NCBI RefSeq assembly: GCF_027595985.1
Contig: NC_073302.1
Coordinates: forward strand, 169,104,593-169,168,592
Source: Sorex araneus
Taxonomy: Eukaryota; Chordata; Mammalia; Eulipotyphla; Soricidae
DNA: 64,000 nucleotides
Direction: 5' to 3'
The first letter of the stretch is position 1. Every line of letters starts with the position of its first letter. Below the pieces are notes generated by a model. The model was not told where the DNA came from, searched no databases, and was given only the letters and a program-made list of their open reading frames with translations. The position numbers and the translations under genes were made by a program. Shown here one piece after another: positions 46,241 through 59,270 of this stretch.

Positions 46241-48187
46241 TGATTTAGTTAGGACAGAGTATCAAGTGATCAAATATGCCCTATACATGCTTACTCTTTT
46301 AAGTAAGAAAATCTAGAGAAAAGTTCAGAGTCAATATGTTTATGTATGTATATGTATATATATATATATTTTAATGTTACATTTTATATATTACAAACTT
46401 TTTTAATCCTCTGCACAGGGGCTCTTTTGTGGGCTCTATTGTGTAACTCTAGATTTCTTTAGTGAAACAAGTCACTAAGAAATTTAATTTTAATATAAAT
46501 TATATTAAATATAATTTAATATTAATATAAAATTTTAATATAAAAATTATAAACTTTTATAAGAGTTTTACTTCACTAAAGTGACTTTAAATTAAATTTG
46601 ACCTTTAAATTCTGAGCTGAACATCAAACCAAAGCAAAACATTACTTCCTCATTCATAGTCAAAAGTTGAACACTTTTTGTTCTTTTTAAGAATATCACA
46701 CAAGTCTGCTATAAAATCATCAGCTATTGCTAATACTGGAGGAATGGTTCTATTTCTTTTCTAAGATGGAAAACTAAGATAATTCAAATTTTATAGTCTG
46801 TATTGGTGAACATGGTTATGTCAATAGTCCCTGTCTAATAAAAGGAGCAGGATGTTTATTTTCAACCACACACAACAGTGAACCATCAATTCTTTAAAGG
46901 CAGTTTAAAAGTCACTTAAGCACAGTTAACTTAATATAAATATTTTAATCTTTTATATGCTTAGCTGAGGTTTCCTTGTATTTAAACCCACTTCATTTCT
47001 TAAATAACACATCATTATTTTGCCTCATTAAAGAATTGTCATGTAAATATTGGTATTCTACTTCGAAGAAGTAAAAGGCTGTTGATTTTCAAAATGAATA
47101 TTCAAAGATTTCTGATATCTTTGATACTAATTCAAATAAGTGAGTTCTGTGAGTTAAGAACATTTCAGTGGAATGTGTCTGGTGATTAAGAAGCTATCAC
47201 TCTTTTGGGATAGTGTTCATTTAGGCATGGAAGAATTACTATATTTTGTGTGTCCAATAATTTCTAAGACACAATAGAAAAATATACTGACCCTGATATG
47301 CTCTATGGATAAAAATGGAGGAGAAGAATAAAACTGGAATCATAGAGATACATGACTTAAAATTATATCTACCTTTTTATATATACACGAGTTTTTAGTT
47401 TAATTGTTTTGACCACCATATTTCTGGAGCTTTTCTGTGAATTAGGATATTATTATTTTTTAAATTAAAATACAACATAACATAATATCATTAAAACCAT
47501 CAACACAGAATTTATTTATTGAATTTAAAAACACTAAACATTCAACACTTTAAGTTTATGTTTCTTGCTGGAGGTAAAAATCCTAATTTGTATTTCATGT
47601 TAGAGACCTGGAGGGAATCTTGAAATAGAAATAGTAAAAGAAAAAAATGCCCACTAATTATAAGACATTCTCTTTTGAATGAAAAACGTCTTGTTTACAA
47701 AAATGAATATCTCACATATCAAGAAGAAAGCCTGATCTTAAACAGAACCCAGAAGTAGTTGCAGCAGGCCCAAATAGGAAACCTCTGAAAACAGCCTCAA
47801 GGAAACATGAATTCTCTCTGTGTTTATGTCACATTCCTGGCCATCTCTAAAATCCAAACAGACATATTTTTCCATCAATTTTATTCTACAGAGAATAAAA
47901 TAGATGAAACAAAATTTGCAGCCTAGAAGACAATGAATTTTGACCTCCCTAAACATCTGCTAAACAGAACACTATAATGAACATTAAATTGAGTAAGTTA
48001 TCTTGGGACTTAAGAATTGGCTTCTTTAAAAATTATTTAAAATAAATTGCTGTTTCTCCATTTTGCAGGAACATTGTTCCACTGGGTTTTTGTTTTCATG
48101 AATAGAAAGTTAGACTGAAGTAATATATGGATACATACATATGTGCATACATATCTACATAATTTGAAATTCAATGTTAAGTAAAGT
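46241..48187. other. AT-rich unique sequence
   Basis: Includes a (TA)n-rich stretch at about 46348-46370 and a TTAA/ATTTTAAT low-complexity block at about 46480-46560. No recognised gene or interspersed repeat. Confidence 0.5.
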
Positions 48188-48202
48188 ATAAAACACAAAG
48201 TG

Positions 48203-48445
48203 GAGCTGGGACATAATTTAAAGGGATAAAATGCATGCCTTGAACATGTGAGGCCCTGAGTCCAATACCTGGCACCACATGAACACCAGCAGAGCTGCTG
48301 TAGTTCTGATATGCCCCCCATGCTAAGGTAGGTCCAGGCAACACTACATCATTGAGCCATCAGGTCCACACTGCAGGATTATCAATAGGAGAGACTCCCA
48401 GCCCCCTAGATCATGGCTGTAACATCCCACACCCTGAAAAAAAAG
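48203..48445 (+). mobile_element. SINE variant with unusual 3' part
   Basis: The 5' half is the SINE head (gagctgggacataatttaaa, ccttgaacatgtgaggccc) and acctggcaccacatgaaca middle. The second half (gatatgccccccatgctaag, aacactacatcattgagcca, tcaggtccacac) is neither the short nor the long SINE body. Flanking 15-bp repeats ataaaacacaaa(g/a)tg at 48188-48202 and 48446-48460 differ at one base, so the whole 243 bp appears to be one insertion. Confidence 0.65.
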
Positions 48446-48460
48446 ATAAAACACAAAATG

Positions 48461-48640
48461 AGGGAGACAGAAAAATAATCCAGAGCTAGAGCCCTTGCCT
48501 TGCACACAAATAAATATTCGGGTTCGATTTCCAGCATTATGTATGGTTCCGTAACTCCAACCAACAATGATTCCTGAGCATAGAGCCTGAAGTAAGCCCT
48601 GAACACCACTAGGTGTGGCCCCCAGACTAAAAACAAACAA
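48461..48640 (+). mobile_element. SINE (short form)
   Basis: Directly follows the previous element. Head agggagacagaaaaataatc, box B gggttcgatttcc, end aggtgtggcccccagactaa with an (AAAC)n-like tail. Confidence 0.85.
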
Positions 48641-48778
48641 AAAGATAGTGAATCAGTATTAATGAATAATTAAATTCGTGAAGTAATTTAGCAAAATAGT
48701 ATTTGTTTGAACTTTCTGTTTGAATTGCCATGAATTACAAAGTTGCAGAACTATTTATGATTGATTTGGGTTTTTTTT

Positions 48779-48963
48779 TTTTTTGGCTTGTTCTTTTTTT
48801 CCTTTTTGAGTCGTGCTCAACGTTATCTAGGAGTTACTCCTGTCTTTGCACTCAGGAATTACTCCTGGCAGTGATTGGGGGACTACATGGTATGCTGGGA
48901 ATTGAACCCGGGTCAACCATGTGCAAGGCAAATACCCTACCTCCTGTACTATCACTCCAGCCC
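48779..48963 (-). mobile_element. SINE (short form)
   Basis: Antisense, from a poly(T) run to actatcactccagcccc, with aattgaacccgggtcaacc intact in the box B region. No target-site duplication was found. Confidence 0.88.
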
Positions 48964-49290
48964 CAACTTTCAGGAATATGATATACCAAGATCAGTCCCT
49001 TCACCAGTGTCCGTTACCCTCCATCAATGTCCCCTGTCTCTTTCTTGCCTCCCAACATGCCTCCAAGGCTAGCTTTTTCTTTTTTTCTGTTTATTCCTTT
49101 TCCTTTCAACCTGTTCTTTGAGGTGGTTTGGTTCACAATACTGTTACTAATAGGGTATCGTGCATGTGACCTTACCTTCTTTCAGTCACTAATCTTCATT
49201 CATAGTGACCACTTCTCTCATCATTGGCAGAGTTGATGCTTCCCTAACCTATCCCCACCCAAGCCCCCAACCCAGCCCGCCCCAATACAC
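48964..49290 (-). repeat. Retroelement 3'-end-like sequence, diverged
   Basis: cccttcaccagtgtccgtta, ccctccatcaatgtcccct and the C-rich stretch cccacccaagcccccaacc resemble, in antisense, the 'ggtggagggatgggcactgg' and G-rich regions of L1-tailed elements in this window. The rest is unlike the L1 3' region. It could be another L1-tailed non-autonomous element, but I see no boundary or duplication. Confidence 0.35.
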
Positions 49291-49925
49291 ACATACAACA
49301 CTGCTCCTAAAAACCAGTTTTCCCGTTCTTCATTCTCATTGGCTTCAGGCATTAGTTATTCCCCTACTTTGAATGCCCAAAATTCCTGAACATATGTCAC
49401 TAATCATTGGTACCAATTAAATTTAAATGTTCATTTGCCTAGCTTCTGAAAAACTGGTGATAACATAAAAGAAAAATGCTTTCAGCTTGTGGGGAAAAAA
49501 TGATTAAACTGATGCAGCAGTTTCTGTGCTGGAGAAAGCTCACAGAAAATTATTAGCTCTAATTCTTTATAGAACATAGAACCACAGATTGTTTTCTTTT
49601 CAGCATTGGTTTTGATCTGCATAACATAATCTTATTAAATGATTGAATCAGCTGGAAAACATGGCTGATTCTCCATAGTTCCAAAAAGAATCTATTATTT
49701 TCATATTTAGGAAAATACGAAGCTATTATATTCATACTGAGGAAAGTCAAGGTCCATGCTAGTAAGAAATACTGTCCCAGCCACTGAAGAGTGAGGAGGC
49801 AAGAACCAAGAGTCCTCAGAGAAGAGCAGAGCTGTGGCCTAGTGAGCAGCGTAGTCACTGAACCTCCAGGTCTCTTCTGTGAAATGCAGTACTGTTCCTT
49901 AGGGCTGTTTTGAGAATTACAGGAT

Positions 49926-50080
49926 GTGGGGGTCAGAGTGATAGAGTGATAGTATAGCAGTGAGCGCACCCAAAAGACCTGGGTTTAATCCCTGGCACCC
50001 CACATGGTCACCTAAGCATTGCCAGGAGTAATCCTTGAGTATCGCTGGGGGTGACCCAAAAATCAAAAACAAGAGAAAAA
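49926..50080 (+). mobile_element. SINE (short form)
   Basis: Head gggggtcagagtgatagag, box B cctgggtttaatccc, end tcgctgggggtgacccaaa. The 12-bp repeats gaatta(c/g)aggat at 49914-49925 and 50081-50092 differ at one base. The 136-codon minus-strand ORF at 49559-49969 starts inside this SINE. Confidence 0.88.
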
Positions 50081-50432
50081 GAATTAGAGGATATGATGCT
50101 TATAATGACATTTTCACTGTGGCTAAAATAAATATGAGCATATAATAAATATGAGCATTTATAATAAACATCCTATTATATTACACCCAATTTATAGCAG
50201 TGCACATTTCTAGAAAATTTGTCCAAGTCTTCTAATTAAGCAGAAATTTGCTAAAATTGTTCTTTGTTTTGTGTTTGCATGATAATTTGAGACACATTTC
50301 TATAATTTTGGTTCCAGCAGATCTGGAAATTGTTTTGAATAGAGCATAAATACAAAGTGAAACAAAATTCATCCCTCACTACGCTACCCTAATTGAAAAG
50401 AGTAGATTCAACAAACCCAAAATAGCCACAGA

Positions 50433-50570
50433 GGGGGGTCAGAGCAATAATACAGTGGAGAGAGCACTTGCCTGGCAAGGGCCAGCCCTGATTCCATCCT
50501 CAGCACCACATGGAGTCCTGAGGAGTGATCTCTGAGCATTTTCAGGTGTGGCCCCAAAACAAATAAACAA
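50433..50570 (+). mobile_element. SINE (short form)
   Basis: Head gggggtcagagcaataatac, middle ctcagcaccacatggagtcc, end aggtgtggccccaaaacaaa, with a small internal deletion in the 3' half. Confidence 0.85.
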
Positions 50571-53500
50571 AAATGAAATGAAATTAAAAATTAATGAGAT
50601 AGCCATAGAGTCCTAAACAATAGAATCTATAGATAAAATAAGTGTGTGGCTGAGTCTGAAATACAGGGTCTTCTTGTAAACTGATAGGCCATGGGATGGT
50701 GCTGTGGGAAAGGCCCTGGAATCACTGGCCAAATATGCATTCCCAGTTACAGTCCTTGAGTACCAGTAATCATCTAACAAAAAGGAGTCCCAATACTCAG
50801 AAAAGGAAAGGATTCAGCCATCTAAAAATGCATGTCTAGGTCACTTGGATGAGCACCTAAGAATAGCTGCATATAGATTAATTTGTCAGATTAGCAGTTT
50901 ACTGACACTTGGGGCCTGAGAAGAGCAGGAAACTTTTCTTTGAAAGTAGAGGGAGAAATACTAGCACCGAAGAGCAAGAACCCCTGAAAAAAATTATGAA
51001 GGAGCAGTATTGAACCTCATTGAATCACAGAGCCCAAACTTGCCCTAGAAAAAAAGGATTACTTCAGAGAGGATCCAAAGAATTAAAGTATCTTGGATTA
51101 AGTTGGATCTTGACAAAGATCCAACAGCTCAGCAAGCAAAAAGAATTCATGGATTGATTAGAAAGGAAACCTCTTCCTTATGAACTGGACTGAGGACATG
51201 CAAAGAAAAGTATTTTTGCTTATACTATGTCCAAATAAGTTTTAGTATATGAATATTATATAGTTAAACAAGATTATGTAAAGGTAACAGTATTTCAGTA
51301 AAGAAACTAAAGAAAATGAGCACAAAATACTTTAAATGCACTATATAGCAAATATCAATCTCCCAGCTGCCATTTTGGTATTGTTTTGGGCACCAGGCAG
51401 CAAAATATTAGATGGAAAGCAAGACAGCATGTATGTTGTAACAGCACAGAACGCATCCAGAAGAGCTAATAAATCTGAAGTATTAAAAGAGCTACTATAA
51501 AATGTCTAAGTATACTACCCAACTGATAATTTTTTTATTTATCAAGATGCTAATTAAAATGTTGTAGCTATTTTGAATCACCTACTTTTTTGCAGGAAAT
51601 GTCGAACGCAAAAGGTTGTAATGACTTGTACTGGGCCTATTTAAAAAGTATGTAAAAAATATCCTCCATGCTCTTAGTAAACTTACCATATATATCAAAA
51701 ATAAACATTAAGTTAATATTTTTAATCCAATAACTGAAATTTGGAAAAGGAAATCTGTTCTATAAGATTAAATAGAGTTGCGTATTCTCTTATTCAACTT
51801 TTTTTTAATAAAATAAGTTTTGGATGCAGAATTACTATCTCAGCAGGAAAATATATTGTAAAATTGAGATCTGAACTTGAGAGACGAGTCAAAAGAAATA
51901 TTTGCATCTCTTTAAATACTTGTATGTATACTTGTCAAGAGTGAGGCTTTGTCCATTTATTCAAAGCTAACTTCAGTAGAATTTCAGGAGTGACTCAGAA
52001 TATCCCCAAGGAGCCAAAAAGACCATTTGCTCTCTCCATCTTTTACACATTGGAATCCATGAATAATCAAAGAAAAAAACTATCCTTGACTATTTCAATA
52101 AATAAACATGAGTAGAAGAAAAACACATGCAAAAGAATCAAAGCACTAAAAAATCTTTTACTATATTACATATTTATCTTTACACTATAGTTTCAAAAAT
52201 ATAGCTTAAGTTTGGGAGACGTTAGTTTTCAGGCCATCAAAGTCAATTTCCTATGACTATTGAATGGCTAATCATTAGAATCATTTTATAGGGCTTTTTG
52301 TTGAATTATTGTTGTTTTCAGCCTTCAGTTAAATGATTCACCAATGTAGTCAGCAGTGAACATTGTTATAGTTAATATAAAATCTTTCTGTTTTTCATTT
52401 GGGAGCCTAATTTGTTATTCTTATTCTCTCAGTTGTGTTTCTAATGAGTACTAAAAATAATTGTTGTATAACCGCTTTTATTCATCACTAAACTCAGAAT
52501 TTAGAAACTAAAAAAAATTATTGACTAAAGAGTCAAGACATGAGAAAAAGACACTAAATGACATGGTTTTTTAGGTGAGCAGTCCTGTGTGACATATTCA
52601 GCTCATTAGGATATTAAGTTAATGCCCACTTTATGTGGGCAATATGAAGGAGTTAATGAACTTCTGCCAAAGTAAGTAACCTGGTCCTTTTGTCACTGAT
52701 AAGATCAAGAACAGTACCTTTCCCTAGAAGTGTTGAGTAGCAATGAACTCCATCATCCTTGTGAACAGAGCTTGACAGACATTGTCAGATTCTCACTCCT
52801 GAGGTATCATTGTCATTCACTCTGCATTAACCCCGCTAGGAGCTACTGCTGGATTTAGCCTTCAAAGTCTCCTCATTATCTGACAAGTTAGAAGAGGTAG
52901 TGGAACTACTAGTAATTGGAGAACTACAACTACATCTCAGCAAGTGACCTTGTCCCCAAACTAAGCTCTGGCTGGCCCTAGGTAGAACACCTTAATTGGC
53001 AGGGTAGTTATTATCCTGGCTCTTCAACAGGAGTATTCCAGAGAAGGAATGGGTGAGGAGAAATTCAGCACAATGCAGTGAGGATGAAATGCTGATAACT
53101 CCATCTGAAGCTGGCATATTGTGTGCAAGTGTCACTAGCTTTGGATTTATCTCTGTCACTTATTTTCAATCTCAAAGAACTTGATTTTGAACTTCAAAAA
53201 AGCAAGTCCAAATGAATAAAAGGTGAACATATTCAAAAAAATTTTAAATAGAAGGTCAAGTTCCTTTCTGCCCTCATATTTTAAAAATCTGATCCCTCAC
53301 CATTGAGTCAGATTGATATTGATATTCTAATAACTTTGCTTGAAACTTTTAATTAGTTTTCATACTTTTCAGACCTCTATGCTCCTAAGTGCCATCTGAA
53401 GCTAGAAACTACAAATAATACTGAGGCTATTTCTTGATTACTAATAGTTTGTTTTCATGATCAAGTGGATTAAACATTTTAGATCTCACTAGAAAGCCCT

Positions 53501-56457
53501 GAGACTAAAATTTTGAATACTAATGAGAATATTTTCATAAATACCTTTAACCTTGAGATGCCTTTTCACAATTAAAAGTAATCTAACATATAGAAATCTT
53601 CCCAGAACTTTAATTAGTGTAATTAATGTAATCTCCAGTTGCTTGTATATTAAATATTCAAGTTCCATTATATATTTTAAACTCCTGCTCCAAGCTTGCT
53701 TGGTTTCCTGAAAGCTAAATCAGTTATAATTGTCTTCTGACATACAAAAATAATATGTATCTAAAATGCATTGCTAAGGTTTGAAGCATATGTTTTAACT
53801 TATTCACCAGTAAATGGGAAATGTCACAATGTCTCCCACTCATTTCTCTTATAGAGGTCCAATCTCATTCATGTGCCTTCTCACCATGTGTAAGCCACAA
53901 GATAGGACATCAGAAAATTAATATGCTTATTTCTATTGCCCAAACTAAGAAAACATAAAGGTGATACTTGCTAGTTTTCTGGAACATTTCCATATACTTT
54001 CTAAAGAAAACACTTCCATTATTCTCTTTGCCTTTTAATTTGTTTATTATTAGTTTATTACATTACAGAATTTAATACAACTGTGTGTATAGTATTCATC
54101 ACACCCATTTCACTGAAATTGACATTTTAGTGCCATTTCATCAGCAGATTTATATCATTCTCTACTATAATTTTAGAGTCTTATTTACATAGGCCTTTAA
54201 ATACCTAACAATACTTTGTACTATTTTCAAAAATTATTTGCATTATATTTGCAAAAAATTAAATGAATAAAAACAAATGTTTTTATTACTCTTCATTATT
54301 ACTCTTTGAATATGTCATTATTCATTATTACTCTTTGAATATATCTTGCGTGAATATGTATATGTCTCCAAGAAGCCAATCAAAAGGATTCATACAAGGA
54401 ATAAAAGTAAACTTAAAATTAAACTATAAGATTATTTAGATAAGGTAGATACCTAAATCAAAATTATCCAAATTCATTCAATTACTTTATAATCTTTGTT
54501 TTGGCACTGTCAGATAAATCTGCTAAATTTGCTTAATTATAGTAAATGTATATGTGATGCAAACATTTCTAGTCTTGCTCTAAGATGATAGATGCTACCG
54601 ACCGAGACAGTTTCAAATTTAATAGAACTGCATTTTTCAGTCTCTAATAGATTATCAGATTGGTTCTCCTGAATGAAAGTGTCATTGAATTCATGTTTCT
54701 TTTCTCATTTCTTTTGCACTACTGGCATAAATTTGGGGCTCTGCTTGGTGTATAGAGAAAATAGTCTCAGGCATTCCCAACAAACTTTCAACTTCTGGGA
54801 AAATAGCTGCAGCATTAATAGATTACAGGAATATTACAATGAGTGAGTGATCTGCAGCCCCAATAGTGATACCCAAGTCTGAGATAACTTCTGTGAAGGA
54901 CTTTGTTTACTTTAGCAAACCAAGGCAAGCTGCGACCCGGAGAGCACTTCTGCTAATTTCATATACTGTGTTTATCAAATATTTCTCAGCAAACTTATAA
55001 CCAAATCACAACAGCTTCGCTTTTGCATAGAGAAATCAGAATGTTAGGAGGTTTTTATAGCATTGGTTTTTGGAATTTGGAGAATGAGGGACAAGGAGCA
55101 GCTTTTGTATTCTTAGTGACCTGTTACAAGCATTCCAATGCTTCCTCTTAGCCCCTGTTCCTAAGTACTGCCATGCTTTCATTAAAAACACAAACAATAC
55201 TGCTGAAGCATGAAAGCTGTGCTTCATAAAGATGTAGTAGAAAGCTAAATACTGTTGCACACACTCCATGTTTTTTATCCCAATAAAACACAACAGTTAG
55301 CTGCATTGTTTAACAGTCTCTTAAGAATACATTTTTTCTCTTAGTCATAATCTAGAAAATTATCTGGAGGATTCTAACACAATATTGTGGCCTGAATCCA
55401 TGAAAAAAAATATCAGGACACCAAGTAATGGATGAAAGATTAATAAGTAGTAAGAGCTTGGGCAGAATAACCAATAATTTCTTCTCAATGTTCTTTTGAA
55501 GCAACTAAGATACACAGCAATAGCCCCTGCTAAATTAAACACTACAGCCCAGCTTACTAGCGCCACAATACACAGGTAGAAGTAATAAGTAATAATGAGT
55601 TTTGGGCCATTGAACACTGTGAATTTTCCCAGTGTACTGCAATTATAGAAACATCTGTGCTAAATAAGTTCCTACTAAAAGCTAGGAGTGTTTAATAATC
55701 CTCACAATTTCTCATTATCAACTCTAATAGAAGAGAGAGTAAACTCTGAAAAAGTTGGGGATTTTCAAAGAAAATTGCCAGGAATGTGATCATTTATGGT
55801 ACTGCATTTCCCTGGACGATAAAATCACCAGAGACAATCTCCTTGGAAAAGAACATTAAATGGCAGTGTTAATAACATGTACCATAGCACAAGGCAAATA
55901 AAGCCACTTTCAGCAGCCAGGCTGTTCTGGCTAGAGTATCCCCCATGCAACAATCTGACAACGAAGAGATCGATGCTGTTCCCCACTTCCTCTATTGCCT
56001 GACCAAAAAGAGGTGGCCTAAAAATACACACAACTTTTCTCAACCTGTCCTAACCACCAATCCCCAACAGAAATAGTTCCACACCTACTGATTATCTCCC
56101 CAGGGGCTCATTCCAATAGGTTATAGGGTCAGGATCTAAAAAATGAACAATCAAGAACAGCCAGTTGTTGCTATTGAGAAGAATGTCACTCCTCTGGGGA
56201 AATATGAGTGACTAGGGTGTTGGTATTTGTGGTTAAGTAGGTGTCCCTTTAATTAGTCTGAGAACAATTTAGCAGACAGTACATTGGAAGAAAGTATCAT
56301 ATGAGAGCCAGTGCATGTTTAGAGCTGGAAGGAGTTTGTGAAGGAAAACTGACACAAAGTTCATTAGAGAATATGACTTATTTTTTGTGAGAGAGGAAAA
56401 AAAGATTTTGCATCCACGTCTGCCAGAGTAATAACTGGCCTGGGTGCAATGATTGGA
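50571..56457. other. 5.9-kb block without recognisable SINE or L1
   Basis: No young repeat, RNA gene or convincing exon is seen. A short direct repeat (ttcattattactctttgaat) occurs at 54292 and 54321. Between 54.6 and 56.1 kb the sequence is of higher complexity, and three minus-strand ORFs of 72-85 codons occur (55036-55293, 55360-55617, 55825-56043), none with a domain I recognise. Conserved non-coding DNA would be one explanation, but cannot be shown from one sequence. Confidence 0.45.
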
Positions 56458-56535
56458 GTGATAGATTCACTGATGCCATATCAGACACGGAAACATGGCT
56501 AAGTGATAGATTCACTAATGCCACATCAGACATGG
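56458..56535 (+). repeat. Tandem duplication, 45-bp period
   Basis: A 33-bp segment starting gtgatagattcact occurs at 56458-56490 and again at 56503-56535 with three mismatches. Confidence 0.85.
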
Positions 56536-56880
56536 GACAGTAATGGTTAATTGTGTAGGTCAACTTGGCTGGACCACATCATATATGGATAAACTTATTC
56601 TAGATGTTTCTGTTAGTATATTCTGAATGAGATTATCATCTATAAGTATGAACCTTAAAAGAAGCTCATTACCCTATGGAATGGAGTAAGCCTCATCCAA
56701 CCAACAAATGTTGAAAATGAAAATATTGACTTTACGTGAGTAAGGGAGAATTCTTCCAGTGCACTTCCTTTGGTCTTCCCTGACTCACAAGTCTGCTGGC
56801 TCAATTTGCAGATTTTGAATTTTTAGCCTCCCTAACTAAGTGAGCCAATCATCTAAAGTCAATCACTCAATTCTATTAAT
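56536..56880 (+). repeat. Ancient mammalian repeat (probable LTR-type)
   Basis: ggttaattgtgtaggtcaac, gatgtttctgttagtatatt, gtaagcctcatccaaccaac, gagaattcttccagtgc and agtgagccaatcatctaaag occur in an order I recognise from a common old mammalian repeat ending near a gtgagccaattcc-type motif. I cannot name the family with certainty. Confidence 0.55.
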
Positions 56881-56884
56881 TTTA

Positions 56885-57462
56885 TTACTTTTTTTTTAAT
56901 TGAATCACCATGTGGAAAGTTGCAAAGCTTTCAGGCTTAAGTCTCAGTTACATAATGCTCGAACACCCATCCCTTCACTAGTGCACATATTCCACTACCA
57001 AGAACCACAGTAAACCTTCCCCCACCCCCCAGCCCCCAGCCCCCATCCCGCCTGTGTAGTTGGTAACTTTCACTTTACTTTCTCTTTACATTTGATTACA
57101 TTTACTTTACTTTGAAACAAAAAAGCTCACTATTATTTTTTGGAGTTTCCCCGACCCAGAGTTGGACCAGCTGGGAAGGAAGCATTTGATAATTTGTTTT
57201 CCAATGCTGAGAATGAAGACATATGAGGTCATGTGGCCACAATAGTGGCCTCGAGGTTCTGGATTTCTGTATTTTAGTATTTTAGTAACTAAGTACAGAG
57301 GAATTTCTCCCAGAAGTTGCATCATTGCTAGTTCGTACCTCTCTGCTACTTTACATTCCACATATGAGTGCAATCTTCCTATATCTGTCTCTTTCTGACT
57401 CATTTCACTCAGCATGATACTTTCCATGTTGATCCACTTATATGCAAATTTCATGACTTCAT
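56885..57462 (-). mobile_element. L1 3' end, 5'-truncated
   Basis: Antisense. Left end aattgaatcaccatgtggaa, then gcttaagtctcagttacata, a C-rich tract, and the end of ORF2 (ttcactcagcatgatacttt) toward gcaaatttcatgacttcatg. It belongs to the same tail subfamily as the 32.0-34.0 kb copy. The 115-codon minus ORF at 57107-57454 is L1 sequence. Confidence 0.88.
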
Positions 57463-57473
57463 GTTTTCTTTAC

Positions 57474-57636
57474 TTTTTGGGTCACACCCAGCAGTGCTCA
57501 GGGGTTACTCCTGGCTCTGCACTCAGGAATCACTCCTGCCAGTGCTGGGGGACCACATGGGATGCTGGAGATCGAACCTGAGTCAGCTGTGTGCAAGGCA
57601 AATGCCCTACCCACTATACTATCACTCCAGCCCCGA
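57474..57636 (-). mobile_element. SINE (short form)
   Basis: Antisense SINE from ctttttgggtcacacccagc to ctatcactccagcccc, close to the truncated end of the L1. Flanks tgttttcttta and ttgtttcttta suggest an imperfect target-site duplication. Confidence 0.88.
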
Positions 57637-58074
57637 TTTTGTTTCTTTAATACTACAAAAAAACTGCTTTTACCCAATCCCATTTTTTTCTGATAATCAA
57701 TATTAGCAGTATCTGACATTTATTACATATCTGGTACCATGCTAAGTGCACCCCATGTGAAAACATGATATCAGCAACTTCATTCACCAGACTCAGACAG
57801 GTTTACAGACATCGGCCAGCTTACTCTAAATGATGTAAGTAGCAAGAGATGAGAGCAGTATGCAAGCTACGGTCCAACCTTCCAGAGCCTCAACTCTCCA
57901 TCAGTATGACAGATAGCACTTCCAGTAAGATAATAACCTCTAAAACTCCACACATTTGAAAGGGGGGAGTTTTATCCTTAATCACGTATGCTGCTTGCTT
58001 TATAAAAAAAGGAAAGTGAGGTTGGACTTCAGATAACCTGGATCCTCAGTCCAACTTGCTTTACTACAGGACAC

Positions 58075-58343
58075 TGTCGTAGCACTATAGCACTGTCGTC
58101 CCATTGTTCATCGATTTGCTCGAGCGGGCACCAGTAACATCTCCATTGTGAGACTTGTTGTTACTGTTTTGGGGGTATCGAATCTGCCTCGGGTAGCATG
58201 CCAGGCTTTGCCCTGCAGGCGGGATACTCTCAGTAGTTTGCCTGGCTTTCTGAGAGGGATGGAGGAATCGAACCTGGGTCAGCCACGTGCAAGGCAAACG
58301 CCCTACCTGCTGTGCTATTGCTCCAGCCATAGCTGGACACAAG
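58075..58343 (-). mobile_element. Long-form SINE
   Basis: Antisense and nearly complete: tail tcgtagcactatagcactgt at left, gctcgagcgggcaccagtaa, gtgagacttgttgttactg, ggtatcgaatctgcctcggg, then the head ending attgctccagcc. A perfect 13-bp target-site duplication, tactacaggacac, lies at 58062-58074 and 58344-58356. Confidence 0.93.
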
Positions 58344-58356
58344 TACTACAGGACAC

Positions 58357-59270
58357 ATTACCTGACAAATATCTATCTTCTTCTACTTTATCAGACACAA
58401 ATGACCTCAGGGTGGAGAGGGGAGAGTGGAGGAGGGGGAGGGGAATCCCTTTTCCTCTCTAGGTCTCAATCATTATTTCTAAAAAAAGAAATGAAAATTA
58501 AAGCAAAATGATCAGTAGAATTTCTTACAGCCTTCAATAGTAAGGGAATCTGAGTTTGAATAGAAAAATATTACTTGCTTTAAAAATTCTCTCGAGAATT
58601 AAATAAGAATACATTTGAAAGTGCGGGGGAAATGAAAAGGCATTAGGCACGTATCTGATCTTCTAAAAATCATTTAAGTGAAAATACCACCCTTGTTCAA
58701 TGTTGAAATGCAAGTAATAATTTGAATAAAGTTTTGATACCTGTGATTATAATTCACAACACATTTTCATATAGATTGATAAGCTTGGTTCAGAGAAATT
58801 TTTATGCCTCATATAGGCACTATATTCATGAAATCTTGATATTATTTTACATTTTCATGAATTCCTAATCCTAGGATCAATCCAGAATAACCTAACACTC
58901 ATCTGTGTCTACCCTCCTTTTCCCTCCCTACGTTGCCCTATCTAATTCAGGGGCTCTGAGACTATCTCTAAGCATTTGGCTTTATTTGCAGGCCTGAACC
59001 TCAAATTTCCTTTCCCCTTTTATACTGTGACATGGTGATAAAATCAGTATATAGTTCCTCCATATTCATTGCCAATACAGTGCCTATCAATTAACTTGAT
59101 AGTAAAGACTTAAGTTTATAAAATGAATAAATTATTGAGAAGTTGGCTCAAATTGCTACTCAAAATTACATAATTGAAATTATAAATTATTTTAATGAGC
59201 TTGTTTTCTGATAACATTTTTGTGTTGGTATGGCCATAAATAATTTGCTTATAATATTTTATTTTATTAT
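58357..59270. other. Unique AT-rich sequence
   Basis: No gene or repeat recognised apart from a short GGGGA-rich tract near 58410-58445. Confidence 0.5.

Noticed and set aside
46013..46243. 76-codon ORF with KEGR repeats
   Set aside because: Simple translation of the GGAA/GGGA microsatellite.
49559..49969. 136-codon minus-strand ORF
   Set aside because: Its start is inside a SINE, and no domain or conserved motif is visible.
55036..56043. Three minus-strand ORFs as a spliced gene
   Set aside because: No splice sites, shared domain or recognised protein; kept only as a note on the repeat-free block.
57107..57454. 115-codon minus-strand ORF
   Set aside because: Matches the L1 3' region, with the same peptide segments as the copy at 33.4-33.8 kb.
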